64,000 bases of DNA. It comes from Autumnicola tepida (GTDB taxonomy: Bacteria; Bacteroidota; Bacteroidia; Flavobacteriales; Flavobacteriaceae). The stretch's first letter is position 1, and each line of letters begins with the position of its first letter. A program made the translations under genes and the position numbers. Positions 45,476 to 55,291 of the stretch are shown here, piece after piece. The notes beneath the pieces are model-generated. The model had not been told where the DNA came from. It saw nothing but the letters and a program-made list of their open reading frames with translations, and did no database searches. The DNA lies in the NCBI RefSeq assembly GCF_031846485.1, contig NZ_JAVRHQ010000008.1, forward strand, positions 1-64,000. The letters are read 5' to 3'.

Positions 45476-48400
45476 TTATATTCTTTCTGAAACTTTTATG
45501 TTTGGATTTCCATAGAGATGCATGGCTAACCTTCCTTGGGGAACATAGAATGCATTTGAAATAGTATCATTGTACTCCGCTAATTTATTATTTGCCATGA
45601 AAACCGACTTACTAATATAATCACCATTATTAAATGACAGTAAAAATTCATCTAACCAAAATGAAGGTATTGAGGTATCTAAACTCCAACAAGGAGCTAT
45701 AACTGTTTTGTACCCTGAAAGAATTATTTCGTGTACTAAAGAGATTACACTATTTGAAAACAAGTCTTCGTTCATTATACCTGAATTACATATAAATAGA
45801 ATAGCAACTTCTCCTCGCCCAATTAACTCTTTATTTTCAATTACAGCACTATTAATTCCATCACTTCTATAAATTGCTTTAAAACCTAATTGATTTAATT
45901 CTCCATGAGCCAAAAATATATTTACATCTGTATCAATTACTTTTTTTGGCACACTTTCGGTTATTGCTTCTACACTATACTTGTCAAAAATTGGTTTAAG
46001 CTTATCATAAGCAAAATTAATATCAGGGTCAGCATCTTCAATTGGAATCCAAGAGGTTCTTGAATAATTGCTTTTCAAAATAAGTTGCTCATCATTACCA
46101 ACGAACCATTCTAAACTTAATATATTGGCGACTTTTTTTCTTGTTGCTAAAAAATCACTTTCATTAATAAGTAAGTTAACAGGAAATTTTGATAAGCTCA
46201 AATTAGTAGCTATCAATAATTCTTCAAATTCATGATTTAAAATTGTCTCTGTAAACCTTAATTGATTTACAATTTCTTTATATGCTTCCTCCTGATCTCT
46301 TAAATCGAAATATTTTTTGGAATCAAAATAAAACTTATGTTTTTGTTTCAACCATTTGTTCATAATCGATAATCCCCATTCTGGAATTTTAATAATCTCC
46401 ATGGACTTTTTTGCATTGATTATTAGGCCGTAAACAATTGCTTTAAAATCAAATAAATACAAAATGAGTTGCTCATCTCTAATATGAATTTTTTCTTTGA
46501 TATACTCTGAATAATTGCTTAAGTGCTCATACTCAATGTTATTTTTAAAATCAAATTGAACTTTTGTTTCTTTTTCAATATACCTATTATTGTAGGTCAA
46601 GCTTATATCGTTAAATACAAATCCTGACAATAATATACTATCAAAATCATTTTTATCAATTCCATACCTTATTAGATGGTTAGCAATCAATTCCAAGTTT
46701 TGAATCTCATAAATGAAATCTTGATATGAATAGGTCAACAAAACGTTTTTCAAACTCTCTATAAAACCATTCTTCACATTATTAGTAGAAAAATGCATCT
46801 TTTTTAAATGCCCTTTTGACTCATCGTTTAACTTATCTTCAAGTTCATTTATTATGTCATCAATTTTAGTATCAGAAACTATAAAACCCTCCTCTTTGAA
46901 TCTAACGAGGTTATAAAAATAATTTAACCAAGGAAAGACACCATTGTCCTTGTATCTAATTATTTTTTGTTTGTTTTTTCTAAAAAATACTATGGATTCA
47001 TCCACAATTTTATTTAATTCACCTTTACCGCGATTGGCTATTGATAAATAATAGCTTAAATGGATTTTTTGTTCATCATAATCATTAAGCTTAATGCCTT
47101 TCAATAATTCAAAAACCCCATCCAATAAATGATATGCAGGTTTGTCTCGAGCAAATTTTAGAATACTATAGAACACATCAACAAACTCTGTATAACTTAA
47201 CTTTGTTTCAACTGAAAGGGAAGTTATATACAGGCATCCGTAAACAGTTGAATCAAAAACATTTTTTTGCTGTTCCAAACACAAAAACAACATTCCCCAG
47301 CCTCTATATGCTTTTTTATTCTCTAAGGAAATCAGTAAAATCTCTTCAGATAAATTTCTAGCTTGTTGGTATCTGTTGTCAAAATTTAAAGCAGAGATTA
47401 AATTGCTACATACCGAATAAAACTCATTTTCTAAATTGTACTTGTTTTTAAATACTCTGACAATACACAAAAACGAAAGATAGTTCTGCACTTCATCAAT
47501 ATTATATTTTTTGGTTACTAAAGTTGATAAATAATCTAAAGACAAGGAAATTAGTTGTTTTTCTTCTTTTTTGTTCAGAGGAATATCAATTGTAAAATCA
47601 AAAAGTCTTATTTCATTTTTACTAGAAAAAAGACTAGTATAAAGAGAAAATGCATCTTCTTTTTCATAATTAACAGATTTAAATTTTTTATCCTTCTTTA
47701 ACTTAATATGATTTAATTCTCCTAACGCATTTGTGAAATAGGTTATTAAATGAAAAAAACCATGAATACGTGATTTTTGAAAAATATCTGAAATCCTATA
47801 GCGATAAACCGACAAATCGTACTTGCCAAAAGCTAAAGAGTTAAAAATGTTTGTTAAGTAAAATTGAATATGCTCATTAAATATTTCATCTTCCCTATCT
47901 TGAGTATCATTGTAAAATTGAAAGTTTAATGAACGACTTAGAGCTGTAATTTCATTTTCCAAAAAATTTTCTTCGTCAATAAAATCATAGTTATCCATGA
48001 AAAGTTTAGGTTTGACACCATCAGGGAATACTGATTGTTCTTTCCAAAAAATTTTATTAGCCCTTTGGAAAATTGGTAAGGGATAGTTAATAAAAATAAG
48101 TAAATTTTTGTTGAACTCTTTCTCATCATTATAATAGGTGATCCTATTAAACACTTTTGGGAAAACCATTTTTTCTTTAAAAACCATCCGTGCTTTTGAA
48201 AATTCTCCTGTAGAAAAATAATTCTTCAATAATGGAAAATCCAGAAATGGTACATTATTAAATTTAAGCCCTGAGAAAGAATTGTTATTACCAATTATGA
48301 TTGGTGTTGCTGGTTTATTTAATTTAAAAGTCTCAATTATATTTTTTGTTTTACCATCTAATTTCTTTGAAAAAGTATTCAATAAGTTTAAATAATGATT

Positions 48401-49825
48401 GATTTCTTCTGATTCAATTGGGTGTTTTATAAAAAAGAATAAATTGATAAATAAATAATAATCTTTTAATTCAACTAAAATACAATCATCAAGCAATTCA
48501 TTTTCGTTATTTTCAAAAATTTCAAATTGGTATTTACAACCTGCATCCGTTATCTCTTTCTCAATATACTTCTTGAGCCTGTCTAATTGCCCTAAATGGT
48601 CTTGTTGAATTTCATTTAATATACTATCCAATAATAGTCTGTAGTTAGGAGCAGAAAGTAAAGCTAAAGACAGATATAAATAATCGCCAAATTGATATAA
48701 GGGCTTTCTCCAAAAATAGGGAGATTCACTTTTATCTGTTAATGCATTAATAATTCTGTCAATTGAATTATGTGAAATACCAGTACATTTATTAATAACA
48801 TCAATTAGAATTCTTCTATGAATTTTATTAGGCACCTCTTTAAGTGACTTGTCAATATTCATTTTTAGACTTTGCATATTTATCAATGACATTAAATCTT
48901 CTACAACATTAATTATTTTAAAGATTTGAAATAATTCAATATTGTAACAATCAAATTTTTCATTTTCTAAAAAACCACTAGAAGCTAAATATTTTGCGTA
49001 ATGTGCAAAATCATATTTCCCTTTCTTATTTCCAGTAATTGGATTAATAACCCCATCTGTGACTTTATAATCAATAATTGTTTTTTCTTTCTTTGAATCA
49101 ATGTCAGAAATTAATAGATAAGAAAAATATTCGTTTAGATAACTTGCCTCTCTAATTTCGCCTATTTTACTAATAGTCCTTACTTCTTTATATTCATCGG
49201 AGCATTTTATTTTCACTATTGAGTCATCATTGTTAGCAATTATATAGCCTTTTTCAAACCTCAAAATGTCATAGAATGAACTAAAAGAGTATATCTGAGA
49301 TATATTCATCCATATTTCGCTAAAACGGTCAAAGAAAAACTGATTATCTAAATCCTCAGCTTTTCTATTCTCTTTTTTTAGCTTCCATTGATTTACAATT
49401 GATATAAAAATGTTTAAAACATCTCCTCCTCTTTCAAAGACTTCTTTAGTTGCTATTTCATTACCATGCGCTGTTTCAAATCTTTGAAAGGAAAGACTTT
49501 CCATGTCCACTGCAACAGAACCAGTCTCATTTTTTTTAACCAATTGTTTAATATGAATATTGCGAGAGTTTATATATTGCTTATTCACTCCTTTGAAGAA
49601 AAAACCTATTAACTCTGCCTTCTCTAAGTTTAATTCACTAAAAGTTTTAAAAATATTTTGAATTGATTTTAAGTACAATTTACGACAGTGAAGGAGAAAC
49701 CTAAAGAGATCAAAATCTTGCTTTGTGATGTTATCCGCCTTTGATGCCTTAATTACCTTTTTTAAATTATAAGAAGTGCTAAAAGGATTTTCTTTTAGTA
49801 TGTCTTTAATTTCATCTTTCTGCAT
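45476..49825 (-). CDS. Large protein with C-terminal CHAT caspase-like protease domain
   Basis: A 1449-residue soluble protein. The last 180 residues have the CHAT fold of caspase-like peptidases, with the catalytic dyad His1307 in FLAHGELN and Cys1346 in LFICNSG. The preceding 1250 residues are mostly helical, with no repeat I can name, and the region around 450-500 has mixed strand and helix (DDCILVELKDYYLFIN). Codon use is much more AT-rich than in the genes to the left, a sign of transfer. CHAT proteases in mobile islands often act as abortive-infection effectors, activated by a sensor part of the same protein or by a partner. No partner is obvious. It lies on the island between attL and the XRE gene. 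Confidence 0.8.
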   Translation of the reverse strand: MQKDEIKDILKENPFSTSYNLKKVIKASKADNITKQDFDLFRFLLHCRKLYLKSIQNIFKTFSELNLEKAELIGFFFKGVNKQYINSRNIHIKQLVKKNETGSVAVDMESLSFQRFETAHGNEIATKEVFERGGDVLNIFISIVNQWKLKKENRKAEDLDNQFFFDRFSEIWMNISQIYSFSSFYDILRFEKGYIIANNDDSIVKIKCSDEYKEVRTISKIGEIREASYLNEYFSYLLISDIDSKKEKTIIDYKVTDGVINPITGNKKGKYDFAHYAKYLASSGFLENEKFDCYNIELFQIFKIINVVEDLMSLINMQSLKMNIDKSLKEVPNKIHRRILIDVINKCTGISHNSIDRIINALTDKSESPYFWRKPLYQFGDYLYLSLALLSAPNYRLLLDSILNEIQQDHLGQLDRLKKYIEKEITDAGCKYQFEIFENNENELLDDCILVELKDYYLFINLFFFIKHPIESEEINHYLNLLNTFSKKLDGKTKNIIETFKLNKPATPIIIGNNNSFSGLKFNNVPFLDFPLLKNYFSTGEFSKARMVFKEKMVFPKVFNRITYYNDEKEFNKNLLIFINYPLPIFQRANKIFWKEQSVFPDGVKPKLFMDNYDFIDEENFLENEITALSRSLNFQFYNDTQDREDEIFNEHIQFYLTNIFNSLAFGKYDLSVYRYRISDIFQKSRIHGFFHLITYFTNALGELNHIKLKKDKKFKSVNYEKEDAFSLYTSLFSSKNEIRLFDFTIDIPLNKKEEKQLISLSLDYLSTLVTKKYNIDEVQNYLSFLCIVRVFKNKYNLENEFYSVCSNLISALNFDNRYQQARNLSEEILLISLENKKAYRGWGMLFLCLEQQKNVFDSTVYGCLYITSLSVETKLSYTEFVDVFYSILKFARDKPAYHLLDGVFELLKGIKLNDYDEQKIHLSYYLSIANRGKGELNKIVDESIVFFRKNKQKIIRYKDNGVFPWLNYFYNLVRFKEEGFIVSDTKIDDIINELEDKLNDESKGHLKKMHFSTNNVKNGFIESLKNVLLTYSYQDFIYEIQNLELIANHLIRYGIDKNDFDSILLSGFVFNDISLTYNNRYIEKETKVQFDFKNNIEYEHLSNYSEYIKEKIHIRDEQLILYLFDFKAIVYGLIINAKKSMEIIKIPEWGLSIMNKWLKQKHKFYFDSKKYFDLRDQEEAYKEIVNQLRFTETILNHEFEELLIATNLSLSKFPVNLLINESDFLATRKKVANILSLEWFVGNDEQLILKSNYSRTSWIPIEDADPDINFAYDKLKPIFDKYSVEAITESVPKKVIDTDVNIFLAHGELNQLGFKAIYRSDGINSAVIENKELIGRGEVAILFICNSGIMNEDLFSNSVISLVHEIILSGYKTVIAPCWSLDTSIPSFWLDEFLLSFNNGDYISKSVFMANNKLAEYNDTISNAFYVPQGRLAMHLYGNPNIKVSERI

Positions 49826-50129
49826 TGATGACGTTTTTCATTTCATTATTTTAAAGGTCACCTTCTCCGATTCATTTGCTAAAAAGGAAAGGGTGATAAA
49901 AATTTTACAAAAGGAATGAAGATACTTAGTTTTTAAGCTTAGGGTTAAAGGGATAATTTATTCATGGTATTGTAAACAGGGATATCCTGTAACTCTCAAC
50001 TCTAAAATCCACTTTTGGGATATAGACCAGTTTATTCAATTTAAATTAAAAAGCTATTTGATCTATATATTTTTAATTCAAAATAAAAAAGAAGCTTACA
50101 TGCAGCCCAAGCGTTTAGAAACTTACAAA
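49826..50129. other. 304-bp gap, no supported gene
   Basis: This AT-rich stretch separates the start of the CHAT gene from the end of the XRE gene. It presumably has the CHAT promoter. I see no hairpin with a T run and no open frame of note. Confidence 0.35.
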
Positions 50130-50537
50130 TTATTTTCCTAATAACTTCTCCAAATAAGCCACCTTATCCTTCTCCGCCTGTACTAAACGCTCGTAAAGTT
50201 TTTTATTTTCTTCATAGGCTTCTACCAATTTATCTAAAGGATTGAAGTTTGGCTGGTAACAAAATAATGAGGCATTATCATGATTAGTTACCGTGTTTCC
50301 TATAATATTAAAAACGGCCTCTTCAGAAAAATCTTCTATTCCTTCTTTAGTGACACCAAGAACTTTCGCCACTTTTTCAAGTTTTTCATCTTCTAAGGTT
50401 TCACTTTTTTCAATTGTAGAAACACTTTGCTGGCTAATGCCTAATTCTTCGGCAAGAGTTTCCTGCTTCATGCCGCGCAGTTCACGAATGCGGGCAATTT
50501 TACGGCCGATGTGGTTTGATTTGGTGGTTGTTGTCAT
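50130..50537 (-). CDS. XRE-family transcriptional regulator
   Basis: A 135-residue protein with an N-terminal XRE/Cro-type helix-turn-helix (about 11-65; IARIRELRGMKQETLAEELG, then ISQQSVSTIEKS) and a C-terminal helical tail (about 95-135, EENKKLYERLVQAEKDKVAYLEK) that may form a coiled coil for dimerisation. Its upstream region carries twin operator-like palindromes (50580 and 50601) and it is divergent from the small ORF and HEPN-like genes. Autorepression plus control of the divergent operon is the natural guess. Regulators of this type are frequent on Bacteroidota mobile elements. Confidence 0.88.
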   Translation of the reverse strand: MTTTTKSNHIGRKIARIRELRGMKQETLAEELGISQQSVSTIEKSETLEDEKLEKVAKVLGVTKEGIEDFSEEAVFNIIGNTVTNHDNASLFCYQPNFNPLDKLVEAYEENKKLYERLVQAEKDKVAYLEKLLGK

Positions 50538-50579
50538 AGCTCAAATATAACGATTTCTTCTTCTAAAAATTTACGGATA

Positions 50580-50612
50580 ACCCTCACGGGTAAAATACAA
50601 ACCCTTGCGGGT
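50580..50612. promoter_or_regulatory. Twin operator-like palindromes ACCCnnnnGGGT
   Basis: ACCCTCACGGGT (50580-50591) and ACCCTTGCGGGT (50601-50612) are dyad sites whose centres are 21 bp apart, two helical turns, so they face the same side of the DNA. They lie between the XRE gene and the divergent plus-strand operon, the expected position of a repressor binding site for both. No other copy was noticed in the window. Confidence 0.7.
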
Positions 50613-50685
50613 ATTATACAAGGCACTTTGGTAGGGTACGACCTTGCTGCTTTTTACCTTCAACAGGAATAAAAATTTCAGCATC

Positions 50686-50790
50686 ATGAAGGTATTAACA
50701 AATATAGGAATTTATCCTACTGAAAATGTACAGGTTCAGAAGACTATTCAACAAGTTCTTAACCAGGTACTGCAAATACTATTGAAATAA
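50686..50790 (+). CDS. Possible 34-residue small protein
   Basis: An ATG at 50686 opens a short frame (starts MKVLTNIGIYPTENVQVQ, ends LNQVLQILLK) that stops 11 bp before the nucleotidyltransferase/HEPN-like gene. The second half would be an amphipathic helix. Its position as first gene downstream of the twin operators and the tight spacing favour a real gene, perhaps a leader or small partner. No family is recognised and it may be a chance frame. Confidence 0.4.
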   Translation: MKVLTNIGIYPTENVQVQKTIQQVLNQVLQILLK

Positions 50791-50801
50791 AACTTTTAAC
50801 T

Positions 50802-52070
50802 ATGACTAATTATCTAAACCTGCCTGATCAGTTTGAGTTCACTGAGAAAATCACGGAGCTTACCCGCCAAATATTAAATGTACTTACTTTGGATCAAATT
50901 TACCTTTCAAAAAAGCAAACCGAAGGTGAATCCAATTACTACATCCTAACCGGTTTTGTTGATATTAGCCTTGATCCTATTCCTAATGAAGTATTTTCTT
51001 TAATAGCTGAAATACAAAAAGGTTATCCAGAATTCAGGATTCGTATCTATAACGAGGAACAAGCAGATACTGCAATGCAACGAGGCAGCCTTTATTTTCT
51101 AGAACATTGTAGTTTGGGAACATTCATATACTCCAATCCTGAGGGAGAGAATATATTAAGCTATCCTGAATTATCTTTAAACGGTCTCTTGGTTTGGGCT
51201 TCCAGGCATTATAACAGAGAAAAGCGAAAAGTAGATTCTTTTGAAAAGACAGGCCGCACGCTTATGGAAGATCAGCAGTTTGGATTAGCTGCCTTTAATT
51301 TCCACCAGGCATTTGAATTTCTTTTTCGGTGTATTGAGAGGCTATGTATAGGTAAATGCCGGGTTACCCATAGTATCATCAGCCATATTAACTACTGCAG
51401 GTCTTTTTTCCCTCAAATATTACCTTTTCAAAACTCTCCGGAGTCTAAAGAACTTTTAGTGCTTCTGGAACATGCCTATAGTGCCGGAAGGTATGAGGAT
51501 GAATATTGTATTACAAAAAAGGAAATAGATCAAATTCTTGTTGAATTGAAATGGTTCTGCGAGAAAGTTGAAGAGTTATACCAGAAGCACTTGAAAAATT
51601 GTCAGTCCCAGACTAAGCCTGGTTCTGAAAAAGAAGAAAAAACCGAGAATCCGGAATATCAGAATTTGGAAAACGCTACAGCACCTGAAAAACATCATAA
51701 TCCCCATCTTGACTTTTCAGAAAATGCGCCGGAAATTACAGCAGATACTAATGATATAATTGAAATCAGGTCAAAACTTCAGGCACTACTTGAAAAAAAA
51801 TTATATAGACTCAAGAAGGATAAGTTAGTTTATAGAAGCGAATTCCCTATTTCTGGAATTGCTGATGTTATTTATACTATAGGTGGAATTCTGAAAGTCT
51901 GCATCCTGGCTTCTAACAATGCGGGAACTTCCTATTCCCGTTCAATTCCTCAGCCCAACGTCAATATTCAGACAGTTTTAGAACATGTGCTGGAATTATT
52001 GCCTTATGAAGAAATGGAGTGCTTAGAAGATATTATAAAAGAATATTCTGATTTAGTTGAACCTGGATAA
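50802..52070 (+). CDS. Nucleotidyltransferase-like / HEPN-like protein
   Basis: A 422-residue protein. Residues about 1-125 have a mixed alpha/beta pattern reminiscent of a nucleotidyltransferase fold without a clear GS...D motif. Residues about 150-265 are all helix and carry the HEPN look: FGLAAFNFHQAFEFLFRCIERL, then VTHSIISHINYCRSF and AGRYEDEY. The RNase motif Rx4-6H is not visible, so enzyme activity is doubtful. A low-complexity Lys/Glu linker (about 270-320) leads to a further domain (about 325-422). It shares the divergent operator region with the XRE gene and is followed by a second gene of similar type. Whether this pair is a toxin-antitoxin module is inference. Confidence 0.6.
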   Translation: MTNYLNLPDQFEFTEKITELTRQILNVLTLDQIYLSKKQTEGESNYYILTGFVDISLDPIPNEVFSLIAEIQKGYPEFRIRIYNEEQADTAMQRGSLYFLEHCSLGTFIYSNPEGENILSYPELSLNGLLVWASRHYNREKRKVDSFEKTGRTLMEDQQFGLAAFNFHQAFEFLFRCIERLCIGKCRVTHSIISHINYCRSFFPQILPFQNSPESKELLVLLEHAYSAGRYEDEYCITKKEIDQILVELKWFCEKVEELYQKHLKNCQSQTKPGSEKEEKTENPEYQNLENATAPEKHHNPHLDFSENAPEITADTNDIIEIRSKLQALLEKKLYRLKKDKLVYRSEFPISGIADVIYTIGGILKVCILASNNAGTSYSRSIPQPNVNIQTVLEHVLELLPYEEMECLEDIIKEYSDLVEPG

Positions 52071-52138
52071 CATTTCAACATTTCAGTAAATACTGAACCT
52101 TTCTTTAAGAACATTTCTCCCAACTAAAATTTCCTATT

Positions 52139-53011
52139 ATGAAGAAGAAAAAACTACTGAAGAAGATCATAGATCTTATAATTGCCAAATATGATGTTCA
52201 TTCGGTGTATCTCCTGGGGAGCAGAAAAGAAAAAGAGGTGCAAAAATTAAAGCTTGAGCCAACAGTTTTAAATAATAATAGCGGCTATACATTTTTACTA
52301 TTTATAATTTTTAGAGGAATTTATAAAATAAATGAAAAAAAGATTCAGAAGTTTTTGCTGAAAAACAATTACCCGGAATATGTGATATGTCCTATTGTAT
52401 ATAATCTTTCAGAATTCCTGAGGCAAATTGACAGAGGTAGTACCTTTTTAGGACAAATTCAGGCTAATATCTCACCTTTTTATAGTATTGATACTTCTAT
52501 AAAGGATTTAAAGTTAGAGCCATCCCATTACCTTGTATTCTGGAAGAGAAAAACTTCGGAATGGAAGATAAGGTCAAAACGTGCTTGTTTTCTACTGTTA
52601 AAAGCAGAAGAATATGATGGAAGTGATATTGATAGCGCAGCAAAGATGAGCATTCTTCATGACTGTCTTCAACAATTATGTTTGGGATTGCTTGTGGTGT
52701 GCTGGGACTTCAAACCTAAAATTCTTCAACTAAAATACCTTCTCCATTTATGCAGTTACTATATAAGCCTGCTAAAAGAAAATGAAACTGCAAGACTAAC
52801 CATGAATGCTTACCACCTATTATTGGATGCACATGAAATTATGCAACAAAATACGGAAATCAAGATTCAGGAAGAAGAATCGGAACAGGCAGCCGCTCTG
52901 TGCAGCGACTTTTTAAGAGAGGCTCATGTAATTGCTAAAAATGAACTGAATCGTTATCATCAGAAATGTCTGGATTATGAAAATAAAAGAAGAAAAGAAC
53001 TTGCTCATTAA
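52139..53011 (+). CDS. Nucleotidyltransferase-like protein with helical C-terminus
   Basis: A 290-residue protein. The start (DVHSVYLLGSRKEKEV, about 19-34) resembles the first strand and GS loop of MNT-type nucleotidyltransferases, but the metal-binding aspartates are not evident. The second half (about 140-290) is helical, with a HEPN-like spacing and no catalytic motif. It starts 68 bp after the preceding gene and is likely in the same operon. The two proteins may be diverged relatives. MNT-HEPN pairs are known toxin-antitoxin systems; this pair lacks the hallmark residues, so I keep the call general. Confidence 0.55.
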   Translation: MKKKKLLKKIIDLIIAKYDVHSVYLLGSRKEKEVQKLKLEPTVLNNNSGYTFLLFIIFRGIYKINEKKIQKFLLKNNYPEYVICPIVYNLSEFLRQIDRGSTFLGQIQANISPFYSIDTSIKDLKLEPSHYLVFWKRKTSEWKIRSKRACFLLLKAEEYDGSDIDSAAKMSILHDCLQQLCLGLLVVCWDFKPKILQLKYLLHLCSYYISLLKENETARLTMNAYHLLLDAHEIMQQNTEIKIQEEESEQAAALCSDFLREAHVIAKNELNRYHQKCLDYENKRRKELAH

Positions 53012-53029
53012 GAATAATAACATTTACTT

Positions 53030-53484
53030 TTTTTATCCGGTGCATTTTCCTTTGATTACCTTCTAAAAACAAATTTTGAGTGGCATCTCTCACCGAAATG
53101 AAAACAGGCTGCTATTCTTTTCATTTACTTCTTTCAGAGCCGTACGCATTACCTTTTGATGTGGCTTGCATTTCAGGATTTGAAATTAGGAAAGGCCTTA
53201 TAAAAAGCGACGCGAAGCATAGCGGCTTTATGCAGGCCGCTAATTTCAAATGCTGTTTCTTTCACATCAAAAGGTAAGGCATCTGAAATTATTAGGAGTA
53301 AAGTGAATTTTGAAAACTACTACTCTTAAGTAAAAAATATGTTCTTAGTTAGCATCAGCGGACTTGAGTCAAAAAAGTTAATTCCTCTATTTACTATTTC
53401 GAATCATCATCTTTTTTGGCTCGTGTCCAAGACCATAAGACGAACCGTTTTTCCTGAAATGTAATGGAAGGAAAAGTGGTGAGG
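53030..53484. repeat. Structured repeat element, copy A (two large nested stems)
   Basis: Copy A of a roughly 450-bp element. Stem 1: ACCTTTTGATGTG at 53151-53163 pairs perfectly with 53263-53275 and encloses two more stems, TTTGAAATTA (53179-53188) with 53241-53250 and AGCGGC/GCCGCT (53221-53226 with 53236-53241). Stem 2: 53360-53377 pairs with 53411-53428 (GGACTTGAG... with ...CTCGTGTCC). The same architecture appears at 60660-61100. A 65-codon frame across it (53080-53277) is best explained as chance. Confidence 0.65.
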
Positions 53485-53584
53485 AGCTGACGTAGGTAGG
53501 TTCATTTCTACATTGTTTGCTTTTTAATGCGAGTGGTTCCTGAAATAATTTTAATACGCATTCGCCTCAGCCGGTTTTGATCCC

Positions 53585-53845
53585 TCACTTTCCTTTTGTA
53601 TTATCCTTGCTAATCTGGTGTGTGTTCGTAAAATTGCCTTTGTTCCAATCATAGCCCCTCATATCACTAGTCATAATATAAGCTCCAGTTTCGGTGTCTA
53701 AAATAATCACTCCTTTTTCACTAACTTCAGTTTGAAATTTACCACCTACCCAGGCATTACTGCTCTTAAAACTGAAAGTTGCTATCAATAAAGCTGCACT
53801 TAAGAATCCGATAATTGTAGATTTAATATCTAACTGAATTTTCAT
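53585..53845 (-). CDS. Small membrane-anchored hypothetical protein
   Basis: An 86-residue protein beginning MKIQLDIKSTIIGFLSAALLIATFSF, an N-terminal membrane anchor or uncleaved signal, followed by a short outside part with GVIILDTETGAYI. I recall similar small proteins in other Flavobacteriia, function unknown. It is the downstream gene of a two-gene segment with the hydrolase at 54058, both on the minus strand, bounded by copies A and C of the structured repeat. Confidence 0.65.
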   Translation of the reverse strand: MKIQLDIKSTIIGFLSAALLIATFSFKSSNAWVGGKFQTEVSEKGVIILDTETGAYIMTSDMRGYDWNKGNFTNTHQISKDNTKGK

Positions 53846-54057
53846 AATAGTTGGTTTAAAATTACTGTATTCCTTTATTCACGTGGATTTCATCTTTATT
53901 TAAACGTGAAATAAACTTCTTGAGTATAAAATCTGCAATAATATTTGGTGTAAGAGTCCCAACTGGTCATTTTGGTGGTCCATATAATAACCAGGCCCAG
54001 AAAAAGATTTTGATTCACAAGGTCAACTATAATTTCATCGGTTGTCACGTAATATTT

Positions 54058-55023
54058 TTAATTAATCATTTCTAACGCCCAATTTAAACAGCCCTGTGAG
54101 TCCATTATACTCCAGGAATGTGGATGCCTGGTTCCATCTGCACGAATTCCTTTATCATGTGTGACTATTATTTCTGCGTCTCCATTTCCTTTTCTTTGTA
54201 ACAAATTAATCATTGCAGAAATGTCAGTAGAATTTAAATCGTAAAGATCTCTCTGCCTGTTTTTAAGTTGCCATTCGATTCCTGGTTCTGTATAAATTCT
54301 TACAGGTGTTTTAAGTAAATATTTAGCGTTTCCTCCATCTTCTTCGCTGTGTGAATAGATTGAATATTTAATATATTCTGCAGGAACTGTTTCTGGTGTT
54401 CCACCAAATTCTTTTTTAAACATATTCATTAGCCAATTTCCCTCGTTAACAGCAACTTCAGAAAAATTTCGTTCCACATCCCGTTGGGCCTGATTGTATA
54501 AATGAGCAAAATCTAGCGGGGAGTCAAGCGCAAATATTGCCTTTGGAATAATAAAGGTACTATCCTTATCTCTATTTGCTTTTTCAGCGTAACTAAGTGA
54601 AACCATTCCGCCACCTGAAAGACCACCAAGTATAAATTTATTCTTTGGTATTTCGTATGCTTCAACTACTTGTCTAAAGATAGTATCTAAAAATTCGTGT
54701 GCATCTGTAAATTTAGATGAACCCCCATTTATTGAAGGAAAAATTACCAATAGATTTTGTTGAACGGCAAGTTGGTGTAATCTTATTTGGTCCATTACAC
54801 TTTCCACCAACTCGCCCCATGATGGTAAGATTACTAAGCAGCCTATAGGGTGAGCTTCTGGAACAAGTTTTAAATAGAAAAGACTTTCTGATTCAGTTGG
54901 TTCAAACATATATAAATTGTTAGGATCTTCTTCTGAAACAACTACTTTTTCAACATCTTGTCCAAACGTCAAGGTGTTTAGAAGTATGAAAAGAATTAGT
55001 GAAATTTTTAACCTTTTTTTCAT
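54058..55023 (-). CDS. Exported alpha/beta hydrolase
   Basis: A 321-residue protein with a signal peptide (ending TLTFG, about 21). The nucleophile motif is GGLSGGGMVSLSYAEK at about 133-148, a GxSxG variant of the alpha/beta-hydrolase fold. An Asp in FALDSPLDFAH and a late His (HPHSW, about 305) could complete the triad. It may be an esterase or peptidase-like hydrolase in the periplasm; the substrate is unknown. It lies in a 1.9-kb segment bounded by direct repeats of the structured element and may be a cargo gene unrelated to defence. Confidence 0.75.
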   Translation of the reverse strand: MKKRLKISLILFILLNTLTFGQDVEKVVVSEEDPNNLYMFEPTESESLFYLKLVPEAHPIGCLVILPSWGELVESVMDQIRLHQLAVQQNLLVIFPSINGGSSKFTDAHEFLDTIFRQVVEAYEIPKNKFILGGLSGGGMVSLSYAEKANRDKDSTFIIPKAIFALDSPLDFAHLYNQAQRDVERNFSEVAVNEGNWLMNMFKKEFGGTPETVPAEYIKYSIYSHSEEDGGNAKYLLKTPVRIYTEPGIEWQLKNRQRDLYDLNSTDISAMINLLQRKGNGDAEIIVTHDKGIRADGTRHPHSWSIMDSQGCLNWALEMIN

Positions 55024-55291
55024 GTTTTATTATTCCTTTTTGGATTATAACTATTACCGCTAATATCTCCTAAACAAATTAAGGTCGGGAGAGCCTGAAT
55101 ATTCGAAGTAGGACCGAATGTTGCATCGAAAATAGCAAGGATTATTCAAGCAAAAATGCGAAAACTTTTCAGCTGTAACTATTATTCTAAGTAATAAATT
55201 CCGATCAAACGCCAGCCTGTAATTTCTTATATGTGCTGCTAAGAACTGCCATTAAATTACCTCTAAAAAGTGTTACTTAAAATTGAACATG

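Noticed and set aside
53080..53277. Plus-strand frame of 65 codons
   Set aside because: It lies across stem 1 of the structured repeat, and copy B does not keep the frame; RNA or DNA folding explains the sequence better.
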